Shown here in pieces: positions 40,501-43,093 of a stretch of 64,000 bases of DNA (within the stretch, counting starts at the first letter, position 1; every line of letters starts with the position of its first letter). The notes under the pieces are model-generated. The model was not told the origin of the DNA. It made no database searches and worked only from the letters and a program-made list of their open reading frames with translations. A program made the translations under genes and the position numbers. Source of the DNA: Zygaena filipendulae (Eukaryota; Arthropoda; Insecta; Lepidoptera; Zygaenidae); NCBI GenBank assembly GCA_907165275.2, contig OU015674.1, positions 1,550,001 to 1,614,000 of the forward strand. Reading direction: 5' to 3'.

Positions 40501-42248
40501 CATGCACATCACCATCGTCTGGCGGACAGATTAAATGTGACTACTGACTTAATATCTTTAATAAGATTTCACTTACAAACAATTGATTTTTGATTTGGCA
40601 AAGAAAGACAGTAAAGTAGTTTCCATAAAAATGTATAAATATGATTGTATCTATTGTACCAATAAAAAATTTAAAATAGACAATATGTTAAAAATAAACC
40701 TTTGAGAAAATTTATAAGTCTTCAGATAAAAAACTAGTGCACGAGAGTTTTTAATTTACTTCTGTTCAAACTTTTTTTGATGAATGGTAGGGATTTTGCA
40801 CTCACTCGACCAATGTGGTCCTCTTACCCTTGCCAAAGTGTCTCCATGAACAAGATCAGATGTGGTCATCAGCAGAGCAGCAGTCTGGAGTAGCTTCAGC
40901 TCTAAGACCCCAGACTGGCCTAGGTTATAAAGGCAGTCTACCACATGCCGAGCCCCCTTTGCATCTATTCCTTGCTGGGCTATCAACCTTTGTACTGTGC
41001 CCAGACAAAACTGAAAACAAATATTTACCAATATTTTACAGTTGTAATTTCACTCTCTGTGGTTTCACTCACATTAGTTTTGGAGCTCCTGAGGGAATTC
41101 TGGGATAAAAGTACCCTATGGCCTTTTCTGTGCCCCTGACAATGTGTATGCAAAATTTCATGATTGGTTGAGACAGACAGTCACTTTGGCATTGTATTTG
41201 ACGCCCAAGAAAACTATCACACATTCAGATTATTTTGGATACTTTATCAATATCAATGATGTGTTGAAATCAAATAAGCATACAAAATTAATTATGCAAA
41301 AACTATTTATTATTATTATTATTAATTTTTTATTAGTAAGTATTTAGATTATTAGTAAATGTTATAATATTTATTTATGTATTTGTCAATGTATGTGCTG
41401 CATGAGTATAGGTATTTGGTAGGTATGTAGTGATTTCATATGTTTAAGTAGCTATGGTGTAATTTATATTATATGTATCTAACATGGACCAATAAAAATC
41501 TAGTATAATTTTATTATAAGGAACGCTTTGCCCAACCACCCGTATCTAGTACATATTTTTGTTTGTCCTTTCACATAATTGGTTGTCTGGAAGAGATCGG
41601 AACTATGCGATAAGACCGCCATTTACTTTTTCATTTTCTTTAGGTAGTGTAATATTGTTTTTTTTTATAAAGGATTAAATAAAATAATAAATAAATAATA
41701 AAAATTAAACCTTATAGACTTAGCAGAGAACTGTTAGTACAGCAACTGATGATATTTTCTTTTAATATATGCACACATTTATCTTTGAAAAAAGTTACCT
41801 TGATGATTTTCAGATCCTTTGACTCACAGCCCTGGACCAGAGGATAGAGAATTTGGTTGACCACTCCATAAAGAGATGCCTGAGGGTTGTTTGACGCCAA
41901 ACACAGTTTCTCTATAGCTTCATCGCATGCCTAGAATAATATGCACAACTATTTACAAAAAAGAGTCGAATTTGAATAAGAACAAGGTGCCTACTTAAAT
42001 GGGACAATTTTCGTTTACGTAATAATCGAGTTTAATCTATTATTTTTAAGATAATTAACAGCTGAAAGGATTGTAAAGATATCCTAATAGAAAAATAGGG
42101 TAATAAAAGTTTTTTACAGATAAATTACCTCTCTTATCTGAGGATATTTCTTCTTAGTCTCCAAACTCAATGTCCTGAAGTCACTTTGTAAGACTTCCAT
42201 AAATTTCTTAGTAGAATCATCACCGGTAACAGCACTAACAAATGCCAT
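4969..42248 (-). CDS. mon2: Mon2 homologue, complete 38-exon gene (Golgi/endosome trafficking scaffold)
   Basis: Thirty-eight exons on the minus strand join in phase to 1635 codons and a stop; all introns begin GT and end AG. The N-terminus ([20 protein letters not shown]) and blocks such as [67 protein letters not shown] and [13 protein letters not shown] follow the MON2 family in order from end to end. Family knowledge: Mon2 is a large helical-repeat protein with the DCB, HUS and HDS regions of BIG/GBF Arf-GEFs but no Sec7 catalytic domain. It works at the trans-Golgi and endosomes with Dopey and a P4-ATPase in retrograde traffic; in Drosophila it is tied to endocytosis-dependent actin remodelling. 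Vertebrate MON2 is about 1700 residues; the shortfall here is in exons 28 and 31, where loops are replaced by short Gly/Ala/Arg-rich stretches. Exons are strongly GC-rich at third positions, unlike the introns. Annotated exon by exon below. Confidence 0.93.
5146..5366 (+). mobile_element. MITE-C copy 1 (mon2 intron 37)
   Basis: Starts GGACATAGATAAGCAATAG and TGTGTTAACCCAC; ends GTGGGTTTATCTGCGTCC. Flanks AAAC/AAAT approximate the 4-bp target duplication that is exact in other copies. Confidence 0.7.
5479..5712 (+). mobile_element. MITE-C copy 2, diverged
   Basis: Keeps GAGCAATAGTGTGTTAACCC and GGGTTAACATGTTTTTGCTT near the ends, but the outer bases are decayed. Confidence 0.65.
5991..6103 (-). 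CDS. mon2: mon2 exon 37
   Basis: [20 protein letters not shown] then [18 protein letters not shown], phase 2 to 1. EI.FVLKA..TL..S.KK..P..VD...W is near-invariant in the family. Confidence 0.93.
6104..6625. other. mon2 intron 36, nothing recognised
   Basis: AT-rich intron sequence without identifiable repeats or coding pattern. Confidence 0.5.
6626..6725 (-). CDS. mon2: mon2 exon 36
   Basis: [20 protein letters not shown] then [13 protein letters not shown], phase 1 to 2. Matches the ALL.R...V...Y..DE.L.G..PL segment. Confidence 0.9.
6787..7118 (+). mobile_element. MITE-A copy 2 (mon2 intron 35)
   Basis: TTTTAGTCCGTCTTGTGG ... GGACGGACTAATTAGAATTT, with GTGACGTCAC on both sides of the centre. 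A Helitron-like 5' fragment (TTTGTATGTTTGTTACGC) follows at about 7140. Confidence 0.75.
7497..7604 (-). CDS. mon2: mon2 exon 35
   Basis: [10 protein letters not shown] then [20 protein letters not shown] to SMTEVD, phase 1 to 1. [13 protein letters not shown](Y/F)S is a strong Mon2 C-terminal signature. Confidence 0.92.
7625..7760 (+). repeat. fragment of a dispersed repeat shared with 33985-34165
   Basis: ACTACTGGACAAAGACTTCC and CCAAGGAT match the TGCTGGACACGGCC...CCAAGGATC stretch in the exon-like region at 34 kb. The class is unassigned; possibly the remnant of a LINE. The rest of intron 34 (7761-8205) shows nothing. Confidence 0.4.
8206..8336 (-). CDS. mon2: mon2 exon 34
   Basis: [20 protein letters not shown] through [16 protein letters not shown], phase 2 to 1. 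Donor GTCGGT. Corresponds to the V.LI..E.LP....IP......I...L..GS.HS block. Confidence 0.86.
8337..8784. other. mon2 intron 33, nothing recognised
   Basis: Moderately GC-rich near the exons. Overlapping open frames here are by-products of base composition. Confidence 0.5.
8785..8888 (-). CDS. mon2: mon2 exon 33
   Basis: [20 protein letters not shown] then [15 protein letters not shown], phase 0 to 2. GLPLAR followed by FW..L....E.F.F is the family pattern. Confidence 0.9.
9056..9215 (-). repeat. truncated Helitron-like repeat (mon2 intron 32)
   Basis: Starts ACTAGCTGTGCCCCGCGG with partner CTAGCGG, then CGGGATAAAAAGTACC, then loses similarity. Confidence 0.65.
9503..9595 (-). CDS. mon2: mon2 exon 32
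   Basis: 31 codons: [20 protein letters not shown] then [11 protein letters not shown], phase 0 to 0. Less conserved than its neighbours. Supported by frame continuity, GT and AG sites, and TLLLQ joining [10 protein letters not shown] of exon 33 as in LLRVLSIGLPVAR. A (CA/CG)n tract lies just upstream of its acceptor. Confidence 0.8.
9606..9726. repeat. (CA/CG)n microsatellite at mon2 exon 32 acceptor
   Basis: About 120 bp of ACACAC with GC interruptions, starting about 10 bases from the acceptor. On the coding strand it is a GT-rich tract between branch point and AG. Confidence 0.85.
9815..10485 (-). mobile_element. tRNA-derived SINE, reverse orientation
   Basis: At the right end the reverse complement carries GGTTCGATTCCCGGTGGGGG, a perfect polymerase III B box, with an A-box-like GTTGGCGCAATGG upstream. 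The left end holds the tail (CACAACACACAGATCTAC plus an (ATT)n run). A 0.4-kb AT-rich stretch separates head from tail, so an insertion is likely. Confidence 0.6.
10605..10862 (+). mobile_element. tRNA-derived SINE
   Basis: A box TTAGCGCAGAGGT, B box GGTTCGATTCC, body CCATTTTCCAGTCTGG, tail TAGATCTGTGTGTTGTGATG followed by ATT repeats. Head sequence continues far beyond a tRNA, so this is a SINE and not a tRNA gene. Confidence 0.75.
10863..11989. other. mon2 intron 31 interior, nothing firm
   Basis: AT-rich with TTCGAAT/ATTCGAA-type short repeats near 10940-11030 and 11480-11600 and an (AAG)n run at 11440. No coding exon seen. Confidence 0.4.
11990..12319 (+). mobile_element. MITE-A copy 3
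   Basis: Belongs to the subfamily with ends AATGGGCATGTTGAC and GTCAACATCCCTATT. The AGTCCGTC/GACGGACT inner repeats and CRE-like palindromes are intact. Confidence 0.8.
12370..12482 (+). mobile_element. MITE-A copy 4, half element
   Basis: Only the right half remains: ATCGCCGTTATTTTTTGATT, then AATACGTGTCC and GACAGACTAAAA. Confidence 0.65.
12629..12675. repeat. 47-bp near-perfect palindrome
   Basis: Two perfect 23-base arms (GCACGCGGGCTGCATGTGTG plus CAC and its complement) around a single T. Lies in mon2 intron 31. Confidence 0.9.
12722..13075. mobile_element. possible MITE with GGATATCCGCGGATA-type ends
   Basis: CCGCGGATATGGATCCGAAT at the left and repeated GGATACGGATATCCG at the right resemble terminal and subterminal repeats of a small DNA transposon. 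No clear target duplication. Confidence 0.35.
13089..13289 (-). CDS. mon2: mon2 exon 31
   Basis: 67 codons: [20 protein letters not shown], about 20 Gly/Ala/Arg residues, then [20 protein letters not shown] to PHLLH. The ends fit the MON2 pattern (ILD.LLAF.E and LE....LY.K...H..V), but the roughly 40 residues normally between them are replaced by GC-rich low complexity. Confidence 0.84.
13331..13534 (-). mobile_element. Helitron-like repeat (mon2 intron 30, copy 1)
   Basis: ACTAGCTGTTCCCGGCGG ... GGGATTAAAACTACCCTATG ... TTTGCATTTATAATATTA. Reverse-oriented; ends next to the following copy. Confidence 0.75.
13535..13748 (-). mobile_element. Helitron-like repeat (mon2 intron 30, copy 2)
   Basis: Nearly full length, from ACTAGCTGTGCCCCGCGG to GCGTTTATAATATTAGTAG. 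It carries a (CCAT)n run at 13695, a feature also seen in the copy at 47713-47935. Confidence 0.8.
13956..14106 (-). CDS. mon2: mon2 exon 30
   Basis: [20 protein letters not shown] through [20 protein letters not shown] to LDAVTK, phase 2 to 0. Aligns with F...DL.KLG..L...V.VP in MON2. Confidence 0.88.
14240..14397 (+). mobile_element. MITE-A copy 5, right end lost
   Basis: AGTTTCCGGGGGATGAAAAT, AGTTAGTCCGTCAGTT, then AAAGTTTAGG; similarity stops where Helitron sequence (GAGTTCCCGCGGG) begins. Confidence 0.65.
14398..14795 (-). repeat. cluster of Helitron fragments
   Basis: At least three partial copies, each with GAGTTCCCGCGGGA, at 14403, 14562 and 14670, separated by AAGATAAGATAAG runs. 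Confidence 0.6.
15073..15432. mobile_element. PIF/Harbinger-like MITE with TTA duplication
   Basis: Terminal inverted repeat CCGCCGCACTCAGAGTCGAC at both ends, flanked by TTA at 15070-15072 and 15433-15435. The first 120 bases of the left half are duplicated inside (second copy from about 15193). The 3-bp TWA target duplication is the PIF/Harbinger hallmark. Confidence 0.8.
15530..15638 (-). CDS. mon2: mon2 exon 29
   Basis: [20 protein letters not shown] then [16 protein letters not shown], phase 1 to 2. Matches the family FLTALIQIFPALYQHIK motif. Confidence 0.9.
15639..16330. other. mon2 intron 28, left part: nothing recognised
   Basis: T-rich and A-rich intron sequence; no exon or known repeat seen. 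Confidence 0.4.
16337..16560. repeat. (GT)n and (TC)n microsatellites next to mon2 exon 28 donor
   Basis: (GT)n at 16338-16366, imperfect GTGC/GTGT to 16515, (TC)n at 16517-16532 and (GT)n to 16552. Coding-strand reading is CA-rich and begins about 10 bases after the donor. Confidence 0.85.
16567..16738 (-). CDS. mon2: mon2 exon 28
   Basis: [20 protein letters not shown], a Gly/Ala-rich run, then [18 protein letters not shown], phase 0 to 1. The start and the W.AAW..W.RI end are conserved; the middle replaces a loop of roughly 60 residues in vertebrate MON2. Donor GTAACG is followed by CA-rich microsatellite. Confidence 0.9.
17014..17410. mobile_element. mariner/Tc1-like non-autonomous element
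   Basis: Ends CAGGTGTCCCGTAAATCGAC and its near-complement ATTTACGGGACAACCTG. Imperfect inverted repeats of about 60 bp extend through CAAGCCAGAACC and GATAGGCTA. TA on both sides fits a mariner/Tc1 TA duplication. Confidence 0.7.
17567..17701 (-). CDS. mon2: mon2 exon 27
   Basis: 45 codons: [20 protein letters not shown] then [20 protein letters not shown] to RRSHE. Donor GTCGGT, phase 0. Aligns with the GVAR(I/V)F..R...L...GDF.R.W..LLD.I block. Confidence 0.91.
17702..18108. other. mon2 intron 26, nothing recognised
   Basis: AT-rich intron with a T run at 18040; no repeat family identified. Confidence 0.5.
18109..18216 (-). CDS. mon2: mon2 exon 26
   Basis: 36 codons: [20 protein letters not shown] then [16 protein letters not shown], phase 0 to 0. 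ILIHH(S/T)R.TA.KQWAET is a hallmark of the family. Confidence 0.94.
18488..20830. repeat. 98-bp perfect tandem array of a mon2 exon-intron junction (about 24 copies)
   Basis: The period is exactly 98 bp, shown by the donor-site positions at 18498 and every 98 bases up to 20752. Units I compared look identical. On the coding strand each unit is 78 bases that are the last 26 codons of exon 25 ([20 protein letters not shown] to FPMLDQ) followed by 20 intronic bases GTGACGTCACACACCCGCAC. So the array carries 24 copies of a 5' splice site and no acceptor. Each unit also contains the CRE palindrome TGACGTCA and an E box CACGTG. 98 is not a multiple of three; read-through meets TGA (TGG ACC AGG TGA) in the second unit. 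The unique flank at 18420-18487 includes a C run. Confidence 0.95.
20752..20894 (-). CDS. mon2: mon2 exon 25 (source of the tandem array)
   Basis: [20 protein letters not shown] then [20 protein letters not shown] to FPMLDQ, phase 1 to 0, donor GTGACG. Aligns with GELC.D.RPAVRKSA.QTLFS..GAHG of MON2. The last 78 bases together with the first 20 intron bases form the unit of the 98-bp array, so the same 26 codons and donor recur about 24 times. The copy chosen here is the only one contiguous with the upstream coding part and the only one that joins exon 26 in frame. Confidence 0.92.
20895..21660. other. mon2 intron 24 with degenerate MITE-A
   Basis: 21340-21590 keeps CACATATTTTTTGCTTTTTC, GTATCGCCGTTATTTTTTC and ACGTGTCC in MITE-A order but both ends have decayed (copy 6). 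The rest shows nothing. Confidence 0.45.
21666..21810 (-). CDS. mon2: mon2 exon 24
   Basis: [20 protein letters not shown] through [16 protein letters not shown], phase 0 to 1. The WNISDY start completes the motif begun in exon 23. Confidence 0.92.
21920..22029. mobile_element. 110-bp hairpin element
   Basis: Arms GTGCGGAAAGGCTGTCATTG (on to TTCCGAC at 21953) and GTCGGAACTCTTTGCAATGA (on to GTTCCGCAC at 22029) are near-perfect complements around a loop of about 45 bases. Looks like a very short MITE or a pair of TIRs. Confidence 0.65.
22490..22668 (-). repeat. Helitron-like fragments
   Basis: CTTTATAATATTAGTATAGA at 22567 is a reversed 5' end. A second copy starts ACTAGCTGTCCCCTACGAG at 22613 and is cut off by the minisatellite. 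Confidence 0.6.
22673..23272. repeat. minisatellite, about 21-bp GTCGAGTGGTGAGTGGTGTGT-type units
   Basis: About 600 bp of interleaved variants (GTGTTGAGTGGTGTGT, GTGTGGAGTTGTGTGTGTAG, GTGTTGAGTGGGGTGGGTCG). Homogeneous GGGGTGGG-type units lie nearest exon 23 and higher-order repeats further away. Very strong strand asymmetry: almost no C on the plus strand. Confidence 0.92.
23288..23450 (-). CDS. mon2: mon2 exon 23
   Basis: [20 protein letters not shown] through [20 protein letters not shown] to M, phase 2 to 0. ELNISLT.(I/V)GLMWN is conserved across Mon2 and related Arf-GEFs. A 0.6-kb minisatellite begins about 15 bp into the following intron. Confidence 0.92.
23578..23902 (+). mobile_element. 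MITE-A copy 7 (mon2 intron 22)
   Basis: AATTAGTCCGTCCGTTAG, ACACGTATTTTT, GCGACGTAACG in place of the second CRE-like site, AATACGTGTCC and GACAAACTAAAA. Confidence 0.72.
23935..24110 (-). CDS. mon2: mon2 exon 22
   Basis: [20 protein letters not shown] through [20 protein letters not shown] to SSQH, phase 0 to 2. G.P.V...LEC...LL.S.GD.LG..WP motif of the HDS region. Confidence 0.92.
24228..25210 (+). repeat. cluster of Helitron-like repeats (mon2 intron 21)
   Basis: Forward ends GTGAAACCGTGGGGGACAGCTAG at 24301-24323 and TGAAACTGCGGGGCACAGCTA at about 24800, a 5' part at 24835-25095, and a reversed 3' end ACTAGCTGTCCCCGCGG at 25144. A different dispersed repeat (TCTATACTTATAATAAAACT) begins at 24350. 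Confidence 0.6.
25363..25473 (-). CDS. mon2: mon2 exon 21
   Basis: 37 codons: [20 protein letters not shown] then [17 protein letters not shown], phase 0 to 0. VCQHP..RMREWG is diagnostic for the HDS regions of Mon2 and BIG-type proteins. Confidence 0.93.
25629..25730 (-). CDS. mon2: mon2 exon 20
   Basis: 34 codons, phase 0 to 0: [20 protein letters not shown] then [14 protein letters not shown]. One of the best conserved exons. Confidence 0.93.
25834..25961 (-). CDS. mon2: mon2 exon 19
   Basis: [20 protein letters not shown] then [20 protein letters not shown] to SNR, phase 1 to 0. Donor GTCAGG. Translation would stay open past the donor for a few codons, but the next exon restores the conserved [15 protein letters not shown]. 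Confidence 0.92.
25993..26263 (+). mobile_element. MITE-C copy 3 with ATAT duplication
   Basis: GGACATAGATAAGCAATAG to TTATTGCTTATCTGCGTCC, flanked by ATAT on both sides (25989-25992, 26264-26267). Contains an internal partial duplication around TTAAATATGTAACTA. Confidence 0.8.
26300..27650. other. unique part of mon2 intron 18
   Basis: No repeat family recognised. GGGGCCC-rich spots at 26890-26930 and 27080-27100, and coding-like minus-strand stretches described separately. Confidence 0.4.
27188..27415 (-). pseudogene. orphan coding-like fragment, unidentified
   Basis: The minus strand reads [20 protein letters not shown] then [20 protein letters not shown] and [19 protein letters not shown], then a stop. 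Composition looks like real protein, but I know no match. There is no clear acceptor or donor, and TAG lies in frame shortly upstream. Perhaps a decayed retrocopy or transposon gene. Confidence 0.25.
27655..27766 (-). CDS. mon2: mon2 exon 18
   Basis: [20 protein letters not shown] then [12 protein letters not shown], phase 0 to 1. [12 protein letters not shown] is a strong Mon2 signature. Confidence 0.92.
27812..28139 (+). mobile_element. MITE-A copy 8 (mon2 intron 17)
   Basis: CGGGCATGTTGACTAATTTT to GTCGGCAACATCCCTA. Nearly identical in layout to copies 3, 13 and 15. Confidence 0.8.
28247..28380 (-). CDS. mon2: mon2 exon 17
   Basis: [20 protein letters not shown] then [20 protein letters not shown] to L, phase 1 to 0. 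Matches the family block around [16 protein letters not shown], which is completed by exon 18. The intron upstream of this exon is only 77 bp (28381-28457). Confidence 0.9.
28458..28650 (-). CDS. mon2: mon2 exon 16
   Basis: 64 codons plus one base: [20 protein letters not shown] through [20 protein letters not shown]. The RDA....LC...LP..Y....L core is conserved; the rest is a variable loop. The donor is weak (GTGCCG). Confidence 0.85.
28799..28918 (-). CDS. mon2: mon2 exon 15
   Basis: 40 codons, phase 0 to 0: [20 protein letters not shown] then [20 protein letters not shown]. Aligns with the W.GLL..L..LLDAS.DE...N.L.A block of MON2. Confidence 0.9.
28957..29157 (+). mobile_element. full-length Lep1-like non-autonomous Helitron
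   Basis: 5' end TCTATACTAATATTATAAAG and 3' CCGCGGGTGAAACCGCG hairpin, then CAGCTAG. Flanked by A on the left and T on the right, as expected for Helitrons, which insert between A and T without target duplication. 201 bp, too short to encode Rep/helicase. The best example in the window. Confidence 0.85.
29299..29429 (-). CDS. mon2: mon2 exon 14
   Basis: [20 protein letters not shown] then an acidic stretch ending [11 protein letters not shown], phase 1 to 0. Disordered linker leading into the next helical block. Confidence 0.82.
29430..30171. other. mon2 intron 13, nothing recognised
   Basis: AT-rich, with short chance ORFs only. Confidence 0.45.
30172..30251 (-). CDS. mon2: mon2 exon 13
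   Basis: [20 protein letters not shown] then NKNGNGK, phase 2 to 1. Hydrophilic, variable linker region of the protein. Confidence 0.82.
30590..30710 (+). repeat. Helitron-like 3' relic (mon2 intron 12)
   Basis: TCAGGGGTACAGTAAAGAAC, then CCCGGAATTCCCGCGGGAAC; the hairpin end is lost. Confidence 0.55.
30860..30988 (-). CDS. mon2: mon2 exon 12
   Basis: [20 protein letters not shown] then [20 protein letters not shown], phase 2 to 2. YLEMLD..E.P.I..GY..S is highly conserved in MON2. Confidence 0.92.
31007..31250. repeat. dispersed repeat with TATCGGATGCCTACGTC
   Basis: The same block (GGATGCCTACGTCTTACAAAG, then CCACCCTCCAAGTTTCAGGT-like sequence) recurs at 50790-50930, and part of it at 4445-4465. 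Variant body of the Helitron-like family. Confidence 0.5.
31265..31361 (-). CDS. mon2: mon2 exon 11
   Basis: [20 protein letters not shown] then [12 protein letters not shown], phase 1 to 2. The codon split by the donor reads TA plus C, giving Tyr. Confidence 0.88.
31540..32090. repeat. two Helitron-like copies (mon2 intron 10)
   Basis: A reversed copy starts ACTAGCTGTGCCCCGTGG at 31541. A forward copy runs from about 31903 to GCGGGGGACAGCAATC at 32080. Confidence 0.6.
32128..32435 (+). mobile_element. MITE-A copy 9
   Basis: AATAGGCTATTTGACTA, TTAGTCCGTCTTGTAG, both GTGACGTCAC sites, and GACGGACTAATTAAAATT to GTCAACATCCCTATT. Both terminal subtypes are combined in one copy. Confidence 0.8.
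32814..33306 (+). mobile_element. MITE-A copy 10, split by a Helitron and touching an exon
   Basis: Left part GGCTAGTTTCCGGAGTATG to ACGTGTCCACTATTTTT; right part TGTACAAGACGGGCTAAAAA to about 33306. 33063-33258 is a reversed Helitron copy (ACTAGCTGTTCCCCGCG ... CTTTCGGATTTATGA) inserted in it. The right end lies about 12 bases before the exon at 33318. Confidence 0.75.
33318..33445 (+). CDS. nested gene, exon a
   Basis: Acceptor TTGTGCCCAG, 42 codons after two carried bases ([20 protein letters not shown] onward), donor TCG/GTATCG, phase 0. Alternative acceptor TCATCTAG at 33303, made by the MITE end, would add five codons. Confidence 0.6.
33318..34989 (+). CDS. Kunitz-like cysteine-rich protein, 3' part of a gene nested in mon2 intron 10
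   Basis: Three exons join in phase: 33318-33445, 33815-33971, 34769-34989 (167 codons plus stop). The first two give [47 protein letters not shown] and CMAVC. The C-x8-C start with G two before the second Cys, aromatic residues mid-domain and N-x-F-x5-C-x3-C fit a Kunitz/BPTI domain. However, spacing of the middle cysteines is off and one extra Cys is present. The rest is a hydrophilic acidic tail ending [13 protein letters not shown] protease inhibitor or diverged secreted protein is an inference. The 5' exons, including start and signal peptide, were not found; a MITE ends just before the first exon seen. It runs antisense to mon2, entirely inside one intron. The stop codon lies within AATAAA. 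Confidence 0.6.
33815..33971 (+). CDS. nested gene, exon b
   Basis: Starts [20 protein letters not shown], ends [11 protein letters not shown]; donor CGGA/GTGAGC, phase 1. The acceptor choice (CGAG/CGG) is set by phase; the nearby CCAG at 33810 would break the frame. The intron after it begins with repeat sequence shared with 7625-7760. Confidence 0.6.
33985..34340 (+). repeat. dispersed repeat plus SINE-tail fragment
   Basis: 33985-34165 is the GCTGGACACGGCC...CCAAGGATC family. 34246-34330 is the SINE tail (CACAGATCTACTTAAT, GTCGTGGAAACCAAGC) as at 9840 and 10775. Confidence 0.5.
34436..34650 (+). repeat. dispersed repeat also present at 58100-58312
   Basis: Both copies read GGCGCGGGCGTAGCGCTTGG then TAGATAGGTCACCTCCAAAC and GGGGTGTATCAGGTTTTCAG, with small differences. 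In both places SINE pieces are adjacent, so it may be the body of a longer composite SINE. Confidence 0.7.
34769..34989 (+). CDS. nested gene, last exon
   Basis: Acceptor ACATTCGCAG; reads [20 protein letters not shown] through [20 protein letters not shown] to [11 protein letters not shown] and TAA. Confidence 0.7.
34985..34990 (+). terminator. polyadenylation signal overlapping the stop codon
   Basis: AATAAA whose TAA (34987-34989) is the stop codon of the nested gene, implying a 3' UTR of only about 15-30 bases before the minisatellite starts. Confidence 0.6.
35060..36912. repeat. 26-bp minisatellite, about 70 copies, stop-free in all plus frames
   Basis: Unit CTGTCACCATGCGCTTGTGC plus AAGGGA, with 25-bp variants (GGGAAGTCACC) and G/A switches (GTGCAAG/GTACAAG/GTGCGAG). 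Degenerate units start near 35060; the array ends at GTTTCCGAGAGG. Because 26 is not a multiple of three and the unit has no stop in any frame, it gives overlapping ORFs of 590-600 codons with a 26-residue peptide period ([20 protein letters not shown]...). I regard these as non-coding. Confidence 0.93.
37079..37131. repeat. (GTGA)n microsatellite at mon2 exon 10 donor
   Basis: About thirteen GTGA/GTGAGTGA units abut the splice donor; on the coding strand the intron starts GTCAGTCACTCACTCACTC. Confidence 0.9.
37133..37264 (-). CDS. mon2: mon2 exon 10
   Basis: [20 protein letters not shown] then [20 protein letters not shown], phase 1 to 1. Donor GTCAGT runs straight into a (GTGA/TCAC)n microsatellite. 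The next intron (5.8 kb) hosts an opposite-strand gene fragment and the 26-bp minisatellite. Confidence 0.9.
37265..37809. other. mon2 intron 9, nothing recognised
   Basis: AT-rich; one short plus-strand ORF without support. Confidence 0.45.
37810..37924 (-). CDS. mon2: mon2 exon 9
   Basis: [20 protein letters not shown] then [18 protein letters not shown], phase 0 to 1. It contains the HUS-type [22 protein letters not shown] motif shared with BIG/GBF proteins. Confidence 0.92.
38143..38340 (-). mobile_element. Helitron-like repeat (mon2 intron 8)
   Basis: ACTAGCTGTTCCCCGCGG, TTCACCCGCG, CGGGATAAAAAATACCCTAT and TTTGCATTTACAATAGGC. The 3' hairpin is intact. Confidence 0.78.
38409..38583 (-). 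CDS. mon2: mon2 exon 8
   Basis: Phase 2 to 0. [11 protein letters not shown] is followed by a Pro/Ala/Gly-rich stretch of about 25 residues and then [20 protein letters not shown]. The low-complexity part sits where other Mon2 proteins have a short disordered loop and coincides with very high GC. Confidence 0.88.
38606..38690 (-). repeat. SINE tail fragment (mon2 intron 7)
   Basis: TTCACAACACACAGATATAAGC then TTGTGGAAACCACGCAA, as in the SINE tail at 9840. No tRNA-like head remains nearby. Confidence 0.5.
39056..39135 (-). CDS. mon2: mon2 exon 7
   Basis: [20 protein letters not shown] then SPNVKY, ending in phase 2. The FLLKE.VC.LII.LFSPN block is typical of the family. Confidence 0.9.
39290..39482 (-). 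mobile_element. Helitron-like repeat lacking its CTAG end (mon2 intron 6)
   Basis: TTTCACCCGCGGTAATTTCG, then CGGGATAAAAAGTACCCTATG and CACAATTATAATATTAGTAG. A (TTTC)n run precedes it at 39198. Confidence 0.7.
39665..39790 (-). CDS. mon2: mon2 exon 6
   Basis: 42 codons, phase 0 to 0: [20 protein letters not shown] then [20 protein letters not shown]. Start of the HUS region. Confidence 0.9.
39909..40009 (-). CDS. mon2: mon2 exon 5
   Basis: Phase 1 to 0, [19 protein letters not shown] then [15 protein letters not shown]. This is the DCB-HUS linker, with the conserved LKPCA.DAY motif. Confidence 0.9.
40072..40365. repeat. (TC)n, (GT/GC)n microsatellites (mon2 intron 4)
   Basis: 40075-40092 TCTCTC, 40094-40170 GTGTGCGCGC, 40255-40350 GTGCGTGC. 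They sit 25-320 bases after the exon 4 donor and read CA-rich on the transcript. Confidence 0.8.
40389..40518 (-). CDS. mon2: mon2 exon 4
   Basis: 43 codons plus one base: [20 protein letters not shown] then [33 protein letters not shown] is a Mon2 and Arf-GEF DCB signature. Donor GTGAGC, phase 1. CA-rich microsatellite lies just downstream in the intron. Confidence 0.9.
40828..41010 (-). CDS. mon2: mon2 exon 3
   Basis: 61 codons, phase 0 to 0: [20 protein letters not shown] through [20 protein letters not shown] to TLAR. The LELKLLQT block is well conserved in Mon2. Confidence 0.9.
41045..41200 (-). repeat. Helitron-like fragment (mon2 intron 2)
   Basis: GTGGTTTCACTCACATTAGT, GGGATAAAAGTACCCTATGG and CAATGTGTATGCAAAATTTC. 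Remainder of the intron (41201-41798) is AT-rich with nothing recognised. Confidence 0.55.
41799..41930 (-). CDS. mon2: mon2 exon 2
   Basis: 44 codons, phase 0 to 0: [20 protein letters not shown] through [21 protein letters not shown] region helices. Confidence 0.9.
42129..42248 (-). CDS. mon2: mon2 exon 1 (start codon)
   Basis: ATG at 42248-42246 opens 40 codons, [16 protein letters not shown] then [20 protein letters not shown], ending QIRE before GTAATTT. Ends in phase 0. This is the start of the N-terminal DCB region. The first Met fits the family N-terminus, so no earlier start is needed. Confidence 0.9.
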
Positions 42249-42352
42249 GTTTAAATTTTCGTAGTTTAGTAAATATTTCACTTCATATTTATTTATAACA
42301 AAATAAAAATATTGATGTCACTCACTACACAATCGTGAGTCGTGACAACCAC
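42249..42352 (-). promoter_or_regulatory. mon2 5' UTR/promoter-proximal region
   Basis: About 100 bases between the mon2 start codon and the transposon at 42353. AT-rich, with no clear TATA or initiator that I can defend. Placement is by position only. Confidence 0.3.
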
Positions 42353-43093
42353 TACTCACTAGTCACTAGCGGTGGGCGTTGTACGGACGCACTAGTTAAA
42401 TCGACCGTCGTCGTACGATCTACGAACGGACAGTTCGCCGATCCCCAGGCGACTAGTAGAATTCGAAGACGAGCGACGGCCGCGACGAGCGACGAGCGCA
42501 ACGGGCGAAACCATAGATAATACAATATATACGGGAACGGCGGGAAAGACGGCTAAACGGAGAAGTTTACGGCAACGAGCGAAACTTGTTGTCGACGCGT
42601 GACGCTTGAACATAGTCGGTTTATACTTTAATAGTGGATATCATATACAAGTACATTCTGTACATTAGTCCGTTGTAATGATATTATCATAGATCGAAAT
42701 TTGAATTCTAATTCAACTGGTTAGAGTTTTTACTTGAGTAGGCCCGATATATTAATTATTATTAGGAAGACTACATACACTTAAACTTACAAAGATAAAC
42801 TTTATTACTTTTGCCCTACAGTATTATGCCCTTTTATATTAATAGTAATATAATATAGATTATATGAATAATGTTTGGGGAGTAATTTATAATTATAATT
42901 TATTATATCAAACATAATTAATATCATATAGTTAACATCAAAAGGTATTTAACTAATTTCAATCAGTTTACTAATAAAAATATTCAATTTATGAAATCTA
43001 GTCGTTGAATTCAACTAGTTGAACGACTAGTCGATGACGACGATCGGACGGTTTCGTTTCGTCGTTCGAAAATGCGACGACGACCCACCTCTA
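42353..43093. mobile_element. probable hAT-like non-autonomous element upstream of mon2
   Basis: ACAACCAC occurs at 42345-42352 and again at 43094-43101, an 8-bp duplication as hAT elements make. TAGCGGTGGGC near the left end faces CCCACCTCTA at the right end, like hAT termini. Subterminal CGACGA/TCGTCG clusters occur at both ends and the middle is AT-rich. The left end has about 14 extra bases before the TIR, so the exact boundary is open. Confidence 0.5.
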